Assembly (NCBI GenBank): GCA_900491605.1 | Contig: UESW01004353.1 | Span: 822,526-886,525 of the forward strand | Source: Calamus simplicifolius | Lineage: Eukaryota > Streptophyta > Magnoliopsida > Arecales > Arecaceae | Reading direction: 5' to 3' | DNA length: 64,000 nucleotides | Shown: piece by piece, positions 11,155-22,239 of the stretch | Layout: every line of letters begins with the position of its first letter | How positions within the stretch are numbered: position 1 is the first letter of the stretch | Made by a program: the position numbers and the translations under genes | The notes under the pieces: model-generated | What the model saw: only the letters and a program-made list of their open reading frames with translations | The model's database searches: none | What the model was told of the DNA's origin: nothing

Positions 11155-12398
11155 CGTGCTAATTAATTATTGCTAGATCACCCTCCTCGAACATCCGTAC
11201 CAGTCCGATTGCCTTTTTTGGCGTGCTGAGGATCCTTCGACGAACTTTGCTCAATTGAGAGCCTGCAAAAAGTCTCAAGGACCGAAGATTTTGGCAGAAA
11301 TCCTTCGACATTCAAGTCAGTGCTTTGGACAATAGCCGTGATCTTGAGAAAACTTGAAAAAGAGAGAGGCTTAGAGAAGAGCTCTCTATAAGGAAGTATG
11401 AACGTTTAGGAGTGTTGTGAGTTGTTACCTGATTGGGGGTCCCTCTTACCCATTTTATAAATGCTTGAAGCCATGTCATTTAGCGATGGAATGAGTCACG
11501 TGGAGCCTCATGATAAAGGATGACTTTGGGGATGGATGGTGACTTTTTGGGTGGAATGTCATGATGGACCATGACTTCTAGGCTTATCTAATTTGAGTGA
11601 TTGGTACTCCATAATAGATGTTGACTTTAGTGGGGTTTGTTACATCAGAATGAGTCTATACGACTTAAGGTGTGATCACGTGTCAGAGCATTTATTGTAA
11701 TGGCAGCAATAGTGAGACTTGTTTCTTAGTGGCATATTAGAGCTTCAAAGATGGATGGGTGCATAGTTTGTGGGTTAAGTCTCATCAGAGTAGGTGGTCA
11801 TTATGTTGCTTGCCAGATATACCTTCCATATTGTACATTGATGTGTGAACAATGATGGAATGAGGCATGTGGGCCTTACAATGTGGCTGTTGGGATCAAG
11901 CCAGGGGTAAAAATCCTGCTCTTTGTTGTCCTTCCCCTGTGTTCTCTCTATTGTCCTTCCCCCACGTGTATAGGCTAGTGTGATGGATGTCTAGCTGGCT
12001 GGTAATATTCCCAAGGAACTCCACATCGATCTCATCATGGGTTGATCCTTCTCTCTCCCTTGGAGGCAGATCTCATCCTTTCTATTCTGATAGCATTGCC
12101 ACTGCCGCCTTTGGAGCTACCTAAAGAGGCACATTCGTGTCCCACCCCACTGGAAACTCAGGTCTGCATGAGTCCACTAAGGATGCTGGCAAGCTTGAAG
12201 GCATTGGGAAGCATCAATGGAGCCGAGAGCTAGACGTGGAGTCAGGGCTGATGCCACGAAAGGCTGAGGTTGCTTGGATGATGGAGCCGAGGCTGCGGAG
12301 TCAGATGCCGACTGCATGGAGTCGAGAGCCAATTAGGACAAAGAGAGCCAGAACCATGTAGCAAAGATGAGGGAGTTGGGATGGACCAGAGGTCTCTC
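11155..12398 (-). repeat. Right LTR remnant of the outer gypsy element
   Basis: Aligns with 28758-29980 and with 1888-2785. Homology stops at 12398 ('ggtctctcat'), where the other copies continue. It contains the 'atgactttggggatggatgg' block shared by all three copies. Confidence 0.65.
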
Positions 12399-13062
12399 AT
12401 AAATCTTTTTATTTAAAATATTAATATTTTACTATTAATATTTACATAAATACCATTATTTATTAATAAATAAATATTAAATAAATAAAAATAATATTTA
12501 TTAAAAATAATAATATTATTAATTAAAGATACTGTGGCTACTCCTCAATTAATTAAAATCATATTGACTACATGACATTTGAACTCCATTATATGCATAT
12601 AGATTAACCAATTTAGCATGATTATTAGGTAGTGATCTTAATCAACATAACATTTTCAAATCAAGATCTAAATTAATGGAATTGGCCAGGCCAGTGGAAG
12701 AGAGGTGGGGTCCTCCCATTGCTTTCCTTAGTTTAATCAACGGAACCAATTAAGTAACCACGATCTCTTCACTTTTCTAGACACCAATTGATCAATCAAA
12801 CCTTAAAAGGATTTGCATTGTAATTTTTCATACTACCATTAAATATAAATTTATTCATGCATAATATAAAATCTAATATGCAAAAATAGGAGCAATAGTA
12901 TACCAATCATCTATTTAATGCATTTTCAAATTATCATCTTAAGAAAAATTTTTGTCAATTAAAATACGTTCGGCCATAGCTCATTATTCCCTTGGACCAG
13001 TCTATGCAAAACACCGTAGGCATAGAGGCTCAAGAGGCATATTTTAATATAAAAAATTAAAC
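12399..13062. other. AT-rich spacer, no gene seen
   Basis: Poly-A/T and TAATA-rich sequence followed by mixed AT-rich sequence up to the second copy of the direct repeat. No ORF or structural repeat recognised. Confidence 0.6.
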
Positions 13063-14123
13063 TTAAGAAATAAATGATAAATCAAATCATTCACATGATA
13101 TAATAAAATAAAACTATTTTATCATGTGATATGATTTGTTTTGAACACAAGACATTTGAATTAAAAATCCATAACTTACCACCACACCATCAAAAAATCT
13201 ATATTTTACTATGATTTCTTTATTTAAACCATACATACAAATAAAAGTCCGATCTATTAACTCTTCAGCGATGAAGGGGATAAATAAGTTGCTCTAAAAG
13301 ATTTAATTAGATCCCAAAAAATTAAATCTCAAAATAATGCGAAGGGAATAATAAGTTTCTTTAAAATATTTATTTAGATCCCAAATAATTAAATCTCAAA
13401 ATAATAGAAACACTCGCAACAAAACAAGGCAGAGGTATTAAGGCTCTGATACCAACTATAAGAAATCTATTAAAAAAATCTATACATAAATTGTATAGAA
13501 ATAATAACAGGATCAATGTATTACCTCTAACCATTATTTATGATCTACCTCTTGAGGATTTGAATCAGGATTTGATTGAGTTGAGTGCTTTCAATCAACG
13601 AGCAATCGCACAACAATGGTGTATGCCCTGAGGATTTGCTCTTGACCAGGGACCCAATCTCTCTTGCTTCTTTTTGGTTTTCTCACGTATGATGCATGTG
13701 ATATCAAAAACCTTAGAATGGATCCCTATTTATAGAGATTTTCTTAACTCCCTTCCACCGCCTACTCCTATCAAAGTAGGTATTTTAAATTTCAAAAAGA
13801 TATAATTATCACTTAATTAATTAGTGGATATATATTATTGAGAATTATCTCCAAGAGATTGAGATATATCTACAAGTGGTTATCAAATAAAATAAAATAA
13901 AATAGGATAGGACCATCCGCCAACGGGATACTATAGTACCTTGGCCTGAGATTCTTTATCGATAGTTTCGAATCTGGTAGTAGGGCGCATCTGTTCCTTC
14001 GAGACCTCAACATATCGATATATTTTTATGTTTAGAAAAATTATATGATAAATTTTTCTTTTCATATGACAACATTAATTTTATGCATGTTAAATAATCC
14101 GCATGCTTCTGCTACACACACAT

Positions 14124-14124
<1 letters not shown>

Positions 14125-14182
<58 letters not shown>
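14125..14182. repeat. (TA)n microsatellite
   Basis: About 29 TA dinucleotides. The corresponding place in copy 1 (about 1010-1050) has only a short CA-TA-TG block. It produces a spurious Ile-Tyr repeat frame. Confidence 0.95.
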
Positions 14183-14186
<4 letters not shown>

Positions 14187-14206
14187 CGTAGATCTTTGGA
14201 AATGAG

Positions 14207-14237
<31 letters not shown>
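14183..14237 (+). repeat. 55-bp segment identical to Rab intron 15664-15718
   Basis: Begins 'tttgcgtagatctttggaaa' and ends in a 19-nt TA run and (GT)6. It is base-for-base identical to 15664-15718, including both microsatellite lengths, but absent from repeat copy 1. Confidence 0.9.
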
Positions 14238-14590
14238 TTTTTTTTTTTTTTGAGTCCCAATATGTTCAGATGCGCATATTTTCTTTGAGATTTTGTGTGG
14301 CTATTCTAAAAATAAATCACAATTTTAATTATAATATCATGAGGATCAAATCAGTTTACTTTATCAAATCAATTAATTTCTATTTAAATATTAAGTCGAT
14401 TTATTATTCGGTCTAATTTTTAAAATATTACTTTTTTTTCTTAATATTTGATTACCAAAAAATAATTTTTAAAAAAATAAAAAAATTATTTTTTTCTATA
14501 TTAGATTTGGCTTTAAATATGTTACTTTATTTATATAAAACATATATGTTAAAAAATGATAAAATTCTTTTATATAGTAATATTGTGGCA

Positions 14591-14927
14591 TTATATGGCA
14601 ATAGACGTATATATATCAATCATTATTTTAATATGTAAAGCGGAGAAATTAATGAGATGACAGTTGTACCATTGTAGGGCACGGATGTCCATCACCAGAT
14701 CCCCAAGATCCATAAGTCCGCCACTTTCACAGCCAACTTGCCTTTGCTTGACCAGTAGGCCAGAGAAAGCAAGTCCAGATACCATCTTCGCTGCTCTCGT
14801 GTTAAATAATGCCGTGGTAGTGGATTCAGAACCCAACAAAAGAAGGCAGTCAAGCCCCCTTTTCTTCCTCATTCGAGCGAGTCAATCCGAAGAAGAAAAG
14901 CAGAGAAGAAAGGAGGGATTTTTATTA
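14591..14927 (+). promoter_or_regulatory. Probable 5' flank/5' UTR of the Rab exon
   Basis: Less AT-rich than sequence before 14590 and free of the repeat at 13063-14321. The last about 60 bp are purine-rich (agaagaaaagcagagaagaa), as in many plant 5' UTRs. No TATA box can be assigned with confidence; AT-rich words near 14520-14590 are too common here to be diagnostic. Confidence 0.35.
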
Positions 14928-15258
14928 ATGGATGAAGGGGAGGAAGGAGAGGAGTACCTCTTCAAGATAGTGATCATCGGCGACTCGGCGGTGGGGAAGT
15001 CGAATCTCCTCTCGAGGTACGCGCGGAACGAGTTCAACATCAACTCCAAGGCTACCATTGGGGTGGAGTTTCAGACCCAAAGCATGGACATCGACGGCAA
15101 GGAGGTGAAGGCCCAGATCTGGGACACCGCCGGCCAGGAGCGCTTCCGGGCCGTCACCTCCGCCTACTACCGCGGCGCCGTCGGGGCCCTCATCGTCTAC
15201 GACATCTCCCGCCGCACCACCTTCGACAGCGTCTCCCGCTGGCTCCAGGAGCTCGGCA
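14928..15258 (+). CDS. RABA5-type Rab small GTPase, exon 1 only
   Basis: Encodes the N-terminal 110 residues of a Rab11-class GTPase, which in plants directs trans-Golgi/endosomal vesicle traffic. Visible motifs: P-loop GDSAVGKS at residues 18-25, switch I threonine in ATIGVEF at 42-48, switch II WDTAGQE at 65-71, and YYRGAVGAL, typical of RABA. The acidic start followed by EEYLFKIVIIGDS resembles the RABA5 subgroup. ATG 14928 is chosen because it gives the family's usual short acidic N-terminus; the frame is open upstream to 14664, which would be atypical. A splice donor (GGCA/GTAAGC) follows at 15259. Exon 2, with NKxD, the SAL motif and the C-terminal prenylation cysteines, is not found by eye downstream to 21500, so this is either truncated or has an unusually long intron. 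Codon use is very GC-rich compared with its surroundings. Confidence 0.8.
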
Positions 15259-15687
15259 GTAAGCGAAAGATCTCACCTTTATCTTCGTTTGTCTTCTTTT
15301 CTTCTATTTTTGGTTCTAATCGCTAGTGTTCTTGGTAGTATTGGCCTTTCTGCTGCTAGTTTTAGTTGGAGCATTGTAAAACTTTCTTAAAGGTGGAGTA
15401 AAAGTGCGAGCTTTTTGTAAAGTGTTGGATGGGTTGGTGGGGATTGGATGTGTGGTAGATCTGTTCTTTCTCTGCAAAGGATGATTTTGATTTGGATCTA
15501 TTTTTCTACTTTAGGTTTTTTTTTGTTTTAATTTCATGATTCATTGGTGAAATGGTGAATGCATATACCTTTTCGTAAATATATGGTGTCATCTATTCGC
15601 ACATAAAATTAAAAATTTTCTTCCAAACTTACTTGTTGAATTGATATTGTTAATGCATTTATTTTTGCGTAGATCTTTGGAAATGAG

Positions 15688-15718
<31 letters not shown>

Positions 15719-15974
15719 ATTTCCTAGGAAGCAAAGTAAAGGTACAAAAAAAAGATAGGAAGAGAATGAAGTTAACTCTTCTTATTTGGTTAGAGGGTGA
15801 AAGAGAGAAGAATGTGTAGGATAAGTTTGAGAAAAAGATAGTACCCTGAATGATATTATCTCTGGATAAGGATGAAATCAAATGAATTTAAAATTGAATG
15901 AATAATCACCGGCATTGCTTCGAATATTTATAAGAAGCAAACACCAGTTAAAAGCAACGAATGAATCAAATTCC
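15259..15974 (+). other. Probable Rab intron sequence
   Basis: Starts with GTAAGC at the exon border and is T-rich, as monocot introns are. It holds the TA/GT microsatellite at 15682-15718 that is duplicated at 14183-14237. No exon-like GC-rich frame is seen. Confidence 0.5.
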
Positions 15975-16463
15975 TGTTGGATTCCAAAGGTCGCGGGTCG
16001 GTCAGCATCCAATGTTCGGTCAATTAGTCAAAGAAGTCCAACGGTCAATTAGTCAAACGACTCATCAGGGTCAATCAGTCAAATGACAAAATAAAAAGAA
16101 AAATAAAAAAGGATAAAAATCTTACTTATCACGCGTGCATCTAACGGAGGATTTGCATCCTTCCTGCGCGCGATGATCACACGCGACACGCCTGATTAAC
16201 TGGTTTTCGAAATCGGCTTTACCGATTTGCATTGGGCTTGGCCCGGCTCGCGCGTGCGTGAGCTTTCTCACAACAATTCAACCAAGCAAGAGAGTAACAC
16301 ATATATAAGTAAGAGTAAGTTTTGTTATGTTTTTCATGTGGGACTAAAAGTGTGGTTTCATGACAAAAGGACGGTAAGCTTTTGGAAGGAAACTTTTGGA
16401 TATTGGTTTTGGAGGAAAGAAAACTTTTGGATATTGGAATATATTATACTATAATTTTCAACA
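15975..16463 (+). mobile_element. Putative copia solo LTR
   Basis: 489 bp starting TGTTGG and ending TTCAACA. The flanks are ATTCC (15970-15974) and ATCCC (16464-16468), a 5-bp duplication with one mismatch. It contains repeated GTCAATTAGTCAAA-type words near 16015-16085 and a TATATAA at 16301-16307. No primer-binding site follows, so it is a solo LTR or a deletion derivative of the element whose integrase scrap lies at 16678. Confidence 0.45.
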
Positions 16464-16677
16464 ATCCCCCACTATTTTAATATTCAAAAGATGACAAACT
16501 TAGAATGAACTTAGAATGTAATGCATAAGCCATGGTGTCTATGTGACTATGAACCAGGCATAGAGAAAATAAGTGTAATCCATAAAAGGTTGGTGAAACT
16601 AAGTTTCTATCAACCAATCCTTTTATTGGATCATTGACTTATAACTTACATTCCAAGGTCCTCCTCTTTCTCTTTTA

Positions 16678-16923
16678 AAATCAAAAGATGAAGACTTCGA
16701 AATATTTCTAAAATATAAGGCAGAAGTTGAAAATCAATTAACAAGAAAAATAAAAAGACTTAGATCTGATAGAGGAGGAAAATATGATTCTACTCCTTTT
16801 AATGATTATTGTGCACAACACGGTATAACTCATGAATTTACTCCTTATTCACCAGAATATAATGGAATGGTTGAGAGAAAGAATAGAACACTTAAAGAAA
16901 TGATGAGTGGCACTGATGAGTAA
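16678..16923 (+). pseudogene. Ty1/copia integrase fragment
   Basis: An open stretch with no ATG, ending TAA at 16921-16923. It shows the copia integrase core signature in order: LRSDRGGKYD (second catalytic Asp region), FNDYCAQHGITHEFTPYSPE, and NGMVERKNRTL with the catalytic Glu. Only about 80 residues remain; the rest of gag-pol is absent. Same strand as the LTR-like unit at 15975-16463, so possibly one deleted element inside the Rab intron. Confidence 0.8.
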
Positions 16924-19814
16924 GCCTTACTGATAGTGGCACTGATGAGTCAAAACAAGGTTCCAACAGGTTTTCTTGCTGCTAAAGTCATTTGTTCTAA
17001 TCCAAAAAATGGTACAGTAATCTAAAGAGTGTTCTCATGGTTGGTCAGTCAATTCTAAATACAGAATGGGTTTTGGTTTTCCTGCTGAAAGTTTGTTAAC
17101 TGGTTTTCATATGTTGCCTCTAGAGCTAAATTCTTGTGCTGTGTAAACAAAGGTGTGCACTCTTCATGGTTCAATAAAGTTGGCATGATTATTAGTTTGC
17201 TTATAATGGAGAACCTGTATCTTCTTCTTGTGTTCCTTCTTTCAAATGTCATGGATTGATGATACATTAACTTAAATGTATACTTTTGTTTTGAATTTTT
17301 TGTGTTTTATATTATCATATTTTGGCTTACAGCATGTGTGTAAAATTTGGATCTGAGATGATATCTCTTCCATATAGGACTATTTTACAACCTCACCATT
17401 TGCTACTGGTTTCATAAATCCTCCTGTACTGATTGAAACTAACTTGTGCATCGAGCGAGACACCATAGGTTTTGTAAGACACATTTTATAACACATCTTT
17501 GCCACGTTTTCTAAGAGTTGCTAACTACTGTTATGAGTACTCACATTTTTTGTAACCAAGTTTTTTTCTAGGCTTTGGAAGATTTATGAATGACTTGCTT
17601 GGATTTTAGGACTGCTATGTTTTTGTTTTAAAATGTCATTGTGAACTTCGGGTTATGAGTTGCAGCATTGCCGACTGTCATTAAAATTTTCTTTGACCGG
17701 ATTGTAAAGGGTCTTTATCATCATTTGAACATTTGAAACTGTCATTTGCCTCCATTCTTCATCTGCAATACCTTACCATATATGCTGACTCTGAATGTGT
17801 TTATGGTTTTTTGATGCTCTTTGACAATGCTCTGAGTTTTCCTTTTTCCCTTTATGGGTCATGTGTACTGCAGTTCTTTGTTCTAAATAAAATTCAAGCA
17901 TGGCAATATGCTGCCAAGTTTTATAGATCATGTGTGCTGCAAGGATTAGTTTTGCTGCTATTTTGAATTATGGTGAATTAGACTACTGATTCCAGTGCTG
18001 AAGCACTCACGCAGCTCATTGTGCTTCTATTTCTTCCTCTCCTTTTACTTCATCCAAGTGGGTATTGCAGAATTTATTCCTATATAGTCGTAAGAGTGTG
18101 TGTGATAGAGATGTTGAAACAATTAATACTCTAGTGTTCATGAGATACCGAGTCGCAGAATCTAAATGGGGAATTCACTGTCCAATTGTCGACGTGTTCT
18201 TCTTTCTTTACCGTTGCATGGTTTCAGATATTTTAGCTCTTCAAATTTCTTGATACATCGCCTTCTTAGATAGGTATTATTACTAAAGCATTAGAATCTC
18301 TCATGTTTGATTTAACGGGTAGCGAAATAGACTGTCTTGATATTTGAAATATTGATCATTACATGTGCTGCAGATGTTTAATTGCAAAATTTTGTTAGTT
18401 TGGACAGACATTCCTAACTTGCTATAATCAATTGCCACCTCTTTTTGTTGACTAATCAATAGAGGCTGCGCACTTTTGTGATATCTGTGATGTCTATATC
18501 TTAGTATTTCACTGATTTAAATTTTGCAAAGAGATTATAAACAGGAATTTTACAAATTTATTGTTAGTTTCCACTGTCACTGTAGTAGTTTTGCACTACT
18601 TTCCACTTACGTGAGAAAGAAGACCTGCAACCACTGCAGATCAATTGTTCTGGTGGTGATCATGCTGAGTTTCATTCTGAGTGGTGCATTAAACTACACA
18701 TTCGTGTGATAATATGCCTTTCCATTGTGATCTTTTGTTTTCTGAGATCTGGCTTCGACTAGCTGATCATATGTTGCCTGACTGATAGCCATTTTCAGGC
18801 TTATGTTCTTGGCATCACAAAATCCTTCCTCCTAATTCAGCAACTTCAACCATTCTTTTGTTGGTTGATGCTCTTTCAAGTCAATTCAGCAATGGACTGT
18901 AACTTATGGTGCTTTAGTTGCTTGTCTGGTTGACTACCTTGCCTTGCTTCAAGTTTTGCCTCGGCCAGCACGTTGAGATGATGAGAAGATTACTTGCAAG
19001 GGAGTACTCAATGAATCATAGGGACTACATGTAAAGATGTGTGAGATCGCTCGAGCGTCGGATGGCAACGGATGAGATATCCTGAATTTTTTTTTTTTCT
19101 AAATCATTCGAACCCAATATCTGGTTTTAAAATTTGAAAATCATAATGGTTTTAAAACTGATTTTTAAAACACAAGGTTAAATTCAAGCCCATAACTAAA
19201 TCGAACCATATCTAAATTAGTTATAAAAATCAGATTATTCTACCTAAACTTAGCGTAAAATTAAAATAAATTTATTTTTATTAAAAATAAATTTAAATTA
19301 TATTCCTCAGCAGTATGAATAAAATAGAAATAAATAAAATAAAATATATCTATATTTACTAGAAATATGAATGACATTCAACAGTTAATGACTAATAGAG
19401 TAACCCATCTGATGGGATGGATGAGGTTCTCTCATCCACTACACTAAGGCAATGTGGTTAGTGTATTTTTAATAATAAAAAAGGAATTTTTGGATATTGT
19501 AACAAAAAATTGCGTTGCTGTTCAAAATCGCAGCACAGAATCCAAAAGCTTATGAAATTTAAAAATTTAAAATTAGCAACTAGTTATTTAATGATATATA
19601 TTTATATAAATATAAAGAAATATTATTTAATGGGATATATTATTGCATGCTTGGGTAGATTGGCAAATTGGCCCACTCACTTGCAAAATTAATGATAAGT
19701 TGTTCAAAATTAGGATCTAAAGCATTGAACATGATCTACAATATAAAGAAATCTAAATTTCAAAATTGTTATATTTTGATGGTTTCTAACCTCCTTATTG
19801 AGTAGGTATCTCAA
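16924..19814. other. T-rich non-coding sequence (Rab intron or 3' flank)
   Basis: I looked for the missing Rab exon 2 (NKxD, SAL, terminal cysteines) and saw none. Short ORFs are scattered and not conserved in character. From 19090 on the sequence is more AT-rich. It begins with a small duplication of 'agtggcactgatgagt' at 16908-16922 and 16937-16952. Confidence 0.5.
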
Positions 19815-20570
19815 TGGATGTTTGGAGGGAAAGGAAGGGGAGAGTTAGAAGAAGGAAAGGAATGGAAGGTAAAGGAAGGGAAATGAAGGATTGTTCTTCT
19901 AAAGGATAAAAGGAAAAGGAAGGGTTGATTTTTTTTTTTTGGATAGGAGGGAGGGAAATGAAGGAAAAGAATTTTGTGACAATTATATTTTCTAGAATAG
20001 GGAATGAACAAGAAAGAAATATATTTCGGTAATATGACTTAAACATTTTTTCCTCCCTTAGTTTGCTCCCTTCAATTTGGGGGTTAACAGATTTATCCTC
20101 GTTGAGGGTGAAAGGAGGGGAACCAGTTACTCCCTTTTTTTTTCCCTCTCTTTTATCTTTCCAAACAAAGTGACTTATGACCTTTTCCCTCATTTTTCTT
20201 TTACTTCCATCGAAACAGATCCTAAAAGGAAGGGAATGAAGGGGAGGAAAAGGAAAAGAAGGGAAAAGGTCATAAGTCACCTTGTTTGGAAAAAAGATAG
20301 AAAAAGAAGGGAATGGGAATAGGAGTAACCGGTTCCCCTCCTTTCATCTTCAATGAGTATAAATCTGTTAACCCCCAAATCGGGGGGGTAAACTGAGGGT
20401 AACCGGTTCCCCTCCTTTTACCCTCAACGAGTGTAAATATGTTAATCTCCAAATCGGGGAGTAAGCTAGGGGAGGGGGAAATGTTTAAGTCATACTTTTG
20501 TGAAAGACTAAAATATCCCTTCATTTTCTATTCTTCATCCTTTCATTCTCACATTTATTCTGGAAGGGTA

Positions 20571-21062
20571 TAATTGTAAAGAGTCTAAAACTCAAACTGA
20601 TGGTATCTTTTTGAAATCTGTCAGACATGGGTTTTCATTGATTGGGTTTTTGCTTGCAAGAGGGTTAATTTTTGTTAGAGAATGATAAAATAGCATGTTA
20701 TCGATATGCAAGCATGTAATGTTCTTCAGAGGAATCACTGATATGAATCTGTGCTCACTCTGAAGAACATTACATGCTCTTATATATGGTAAAAGGTAAG
20801 CCCATGTAAAATGAGAACAAAACCTAAATTTTACATGGGCTTACCTTTTACCATATATAAGAGCATGTAATGTTCTTGAGTACTGATTCATATCGGTGAT
20901 TCCTCTGAAAACATTACATGCTTGCATATCGATAACATGCTATTTTGTCATTCTCTAACAAAAATTAACCCTCCTGCAAGCAAAAACCCAATCAATGAAA
21001 ACCGATGTCTGACAGATTTCAAAAAGATACCATCAGTTTGAGTTCTAGGCTCTTTACAATTA
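20571..21062. repeat. Long inverted repeat (about 240-bp arms, 15-bp loop)
   Basis: The left arm 20571-20812 is nearly the exact reverse complement of the right arm 20828-21062, with a few mismatches and a short indel near 20745-20760. A transcript would fold into a long near-perfect double-stranded RNA. Confidence 0.9.
20711..20778. repeat. Perfect 21-bp stem, 26-nt loop, inside the hairpin arm
   Basis: 20711-20731 (starting agcatgtaatgttcttcag) is the exact reverse complement of 20758-20778. The size resembles a short microRNA-like hairpin, but there is no expression evidence. Confidence 0.8.
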
Positions 21063-21225
21063 TTTTTTTCTCTTCCTTTCCCTCCCTCGTATCCAAAAAA
21101 AAAAAAAAGAACAACCATTCATTTCCCTTTCATCCTTTCCATACAAGAGAAAGAGAACAATCCTTCATTCCCTTCCATTTCTTTCCTTCTTTTTACTCTC
21201 CTCTTCCTTTCCCTCCAAACATCCA

Positions 21226-21508
21226 AAAGTTTTAGTTTAAAGCAAAATTCCTTGTTTGCTTTAAAGAAGCAAAAAAAATAAAAAAAATATTATTTTTTAA
21301 TATGATCATAGTTGTTCTTGTTTATATGGTGACCATTCAAATATGCACATCATTCTGCGGCACAAAATTTATACTATGGATCATTTTGTTTTGATGCAAA
21401 AATAGTCAGCATTAGGATTGCAGCTCCTAATAGATTTATTATCATTTTTAGCACTTCCTCCTCACCACTATTTTATTCTCTTTGGGCCCCAACACAATAG
21501 AGCTCTCT
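21226..21508. other. Pirin 3' flank, AT-rich
   Basis: Lies between the fold-back element and the pirin stop codon. No gene seen. On the minus strand it would include the pirin 3' UTR. Confidence 0.5.
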
Positions 21509-22203
21509 CTATGGCTGAGACTTCCATACCTTGGCCTTCTCAAATCCATTTTTGCACTGGCGATAGTCCTCAATGGCCTGCTCAATCTCTGCCTTTGTGT
21601 TCATGACAAAAGGTCCCTGCAGGACCACAGGCTCATTCAATGGCTGTCCACCAACGAGAAGAAACCTCAAAGGCTCTGCCGACCGGTTCCACACGCTGAG
21701 GCCATCTCCAGGGCTCAGCACCAATGCAAAGTGGCTTGTCACAGGGGACGCATTCGAGTCGCCGAAGACGCCTTCCCCTTGGACGATGTAGGCAAAGGCA
21801 TTCCAAGGCTGAGGGATGGGCTGGTGGACTCGTGCTCCCGGTTTCAATGTGAAATCCAGGAACATTGTTGGAGTTCGAGTGTGCACTGGAGAGCAGACCC
21901 CAAATGCTTCTCCTTGCATAATTCGGACGGCAACTCCATCCTTCTCAACCCTGCTAATGTCCCTGCTTTGAATCTCCAGGCATCCAGGTTCCATCCTTTG
22001 GATTGAGAAAGAAAGCAAAATCGATATCAGCTTCTGATTGAATGATAGAAAAATAGGAACACACTCGGCTTTAATTAGTTCGTTACATTTTATCTTCAGA
22101 GGAGAGTTTGATCCACAGTTGTAATCCTCTACTGACTCCCTCACCTCGAGGTATCTCTGCATGAATGATTCCTTTGCCAGCAGTCATCCACTGAAGAAGA
22201 CGA

Positions 22204-22239
<36 letters not shown>

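Larger units (their letters stand above)
1888..12398 (-). mobile_element. Decayed gypsy element, minus strand, with nested insertion
   Basis: The outer unit has a left LTR remnant (1888-3389 continuing at 9139-9733), a short internal remnant (about 9735-11150) and a right LTR remnant (about 11155-12398). Both LTR pieces align by eye with the better preserved copy at 28758-31207. The left LTR starts abruptly at 1888, lacking about 345 bp present in that copy; the right one stops abruptly at 12398. Minus orientation is inferred from a TATA-like element read on the minus strand (plus-strand cattttataaatg near 11453) and a degenerate PBS-like sequence just left of 11155. A CRM-like element occupies 3390-9133. 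No intact coding frame remains. Confidence 0.6.
13063..14321 (-). repeat. Direct repeat copy 2: LTR-retroelement remnant
   Basis: Second copy of 1-1144, same orientation, including the PBS match at 13442-13454. It is longer than copy 1 mainly because of extra sequence around 13516-13560 and a much expanded TA microsatellite followed by a foreign 55-bp segment (14183-14237). Homology ends at 'aataaatcaca' near 14321. Confidence 0.65.
19815..21225. mobile_element. Fold-back element with nested inverted repeats
   Basis: Its ends are inverted: 'ggatgtttggagggaaagga' at 19816 against its complement ending at 21224, with terminal arms of about 130-180 bp rich in GGAAGGA on one strand. Inside are a second palindrome centred near 20222 (arms about 20080-20200 and 20245-20395), a tandem duplication of 'aaccggttcccctcctt' (20328 and 20401), and a long hairpin at 20571-21062. 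No transposase frame is present. This fits a non-autonomous fold-back or MITE-like DNA transposon; I cannot name the superfamily because no clear TSD is visible. GA-rich ORFs in it are not genes. Confidence 0.7.

Noticed and set aside
14103..14288. Ile-Tyr repeat ORF
   Set aside because: A (TA)n microsatellite.
14664..14927. Upstream in-frame extension of the Rab protein
   Set aside because: The extra 88 residues have no counterpart in the family; the start at 14928 gives the normal Rab N-terminus.
18640..18709. Possible Rab exon 2 (hydrophobic frame IVLVVIMLSFILSG)
   Set aside because: No NKxD, no GTPase motifs and no splice acceptor in the right phase.
19795..20524. Lys/Glu-rich and Phe/Pro-rich ORFs
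   Set aside because: Shadow frames of GGAAGGA-rich inverted repeats in the fold-back element.
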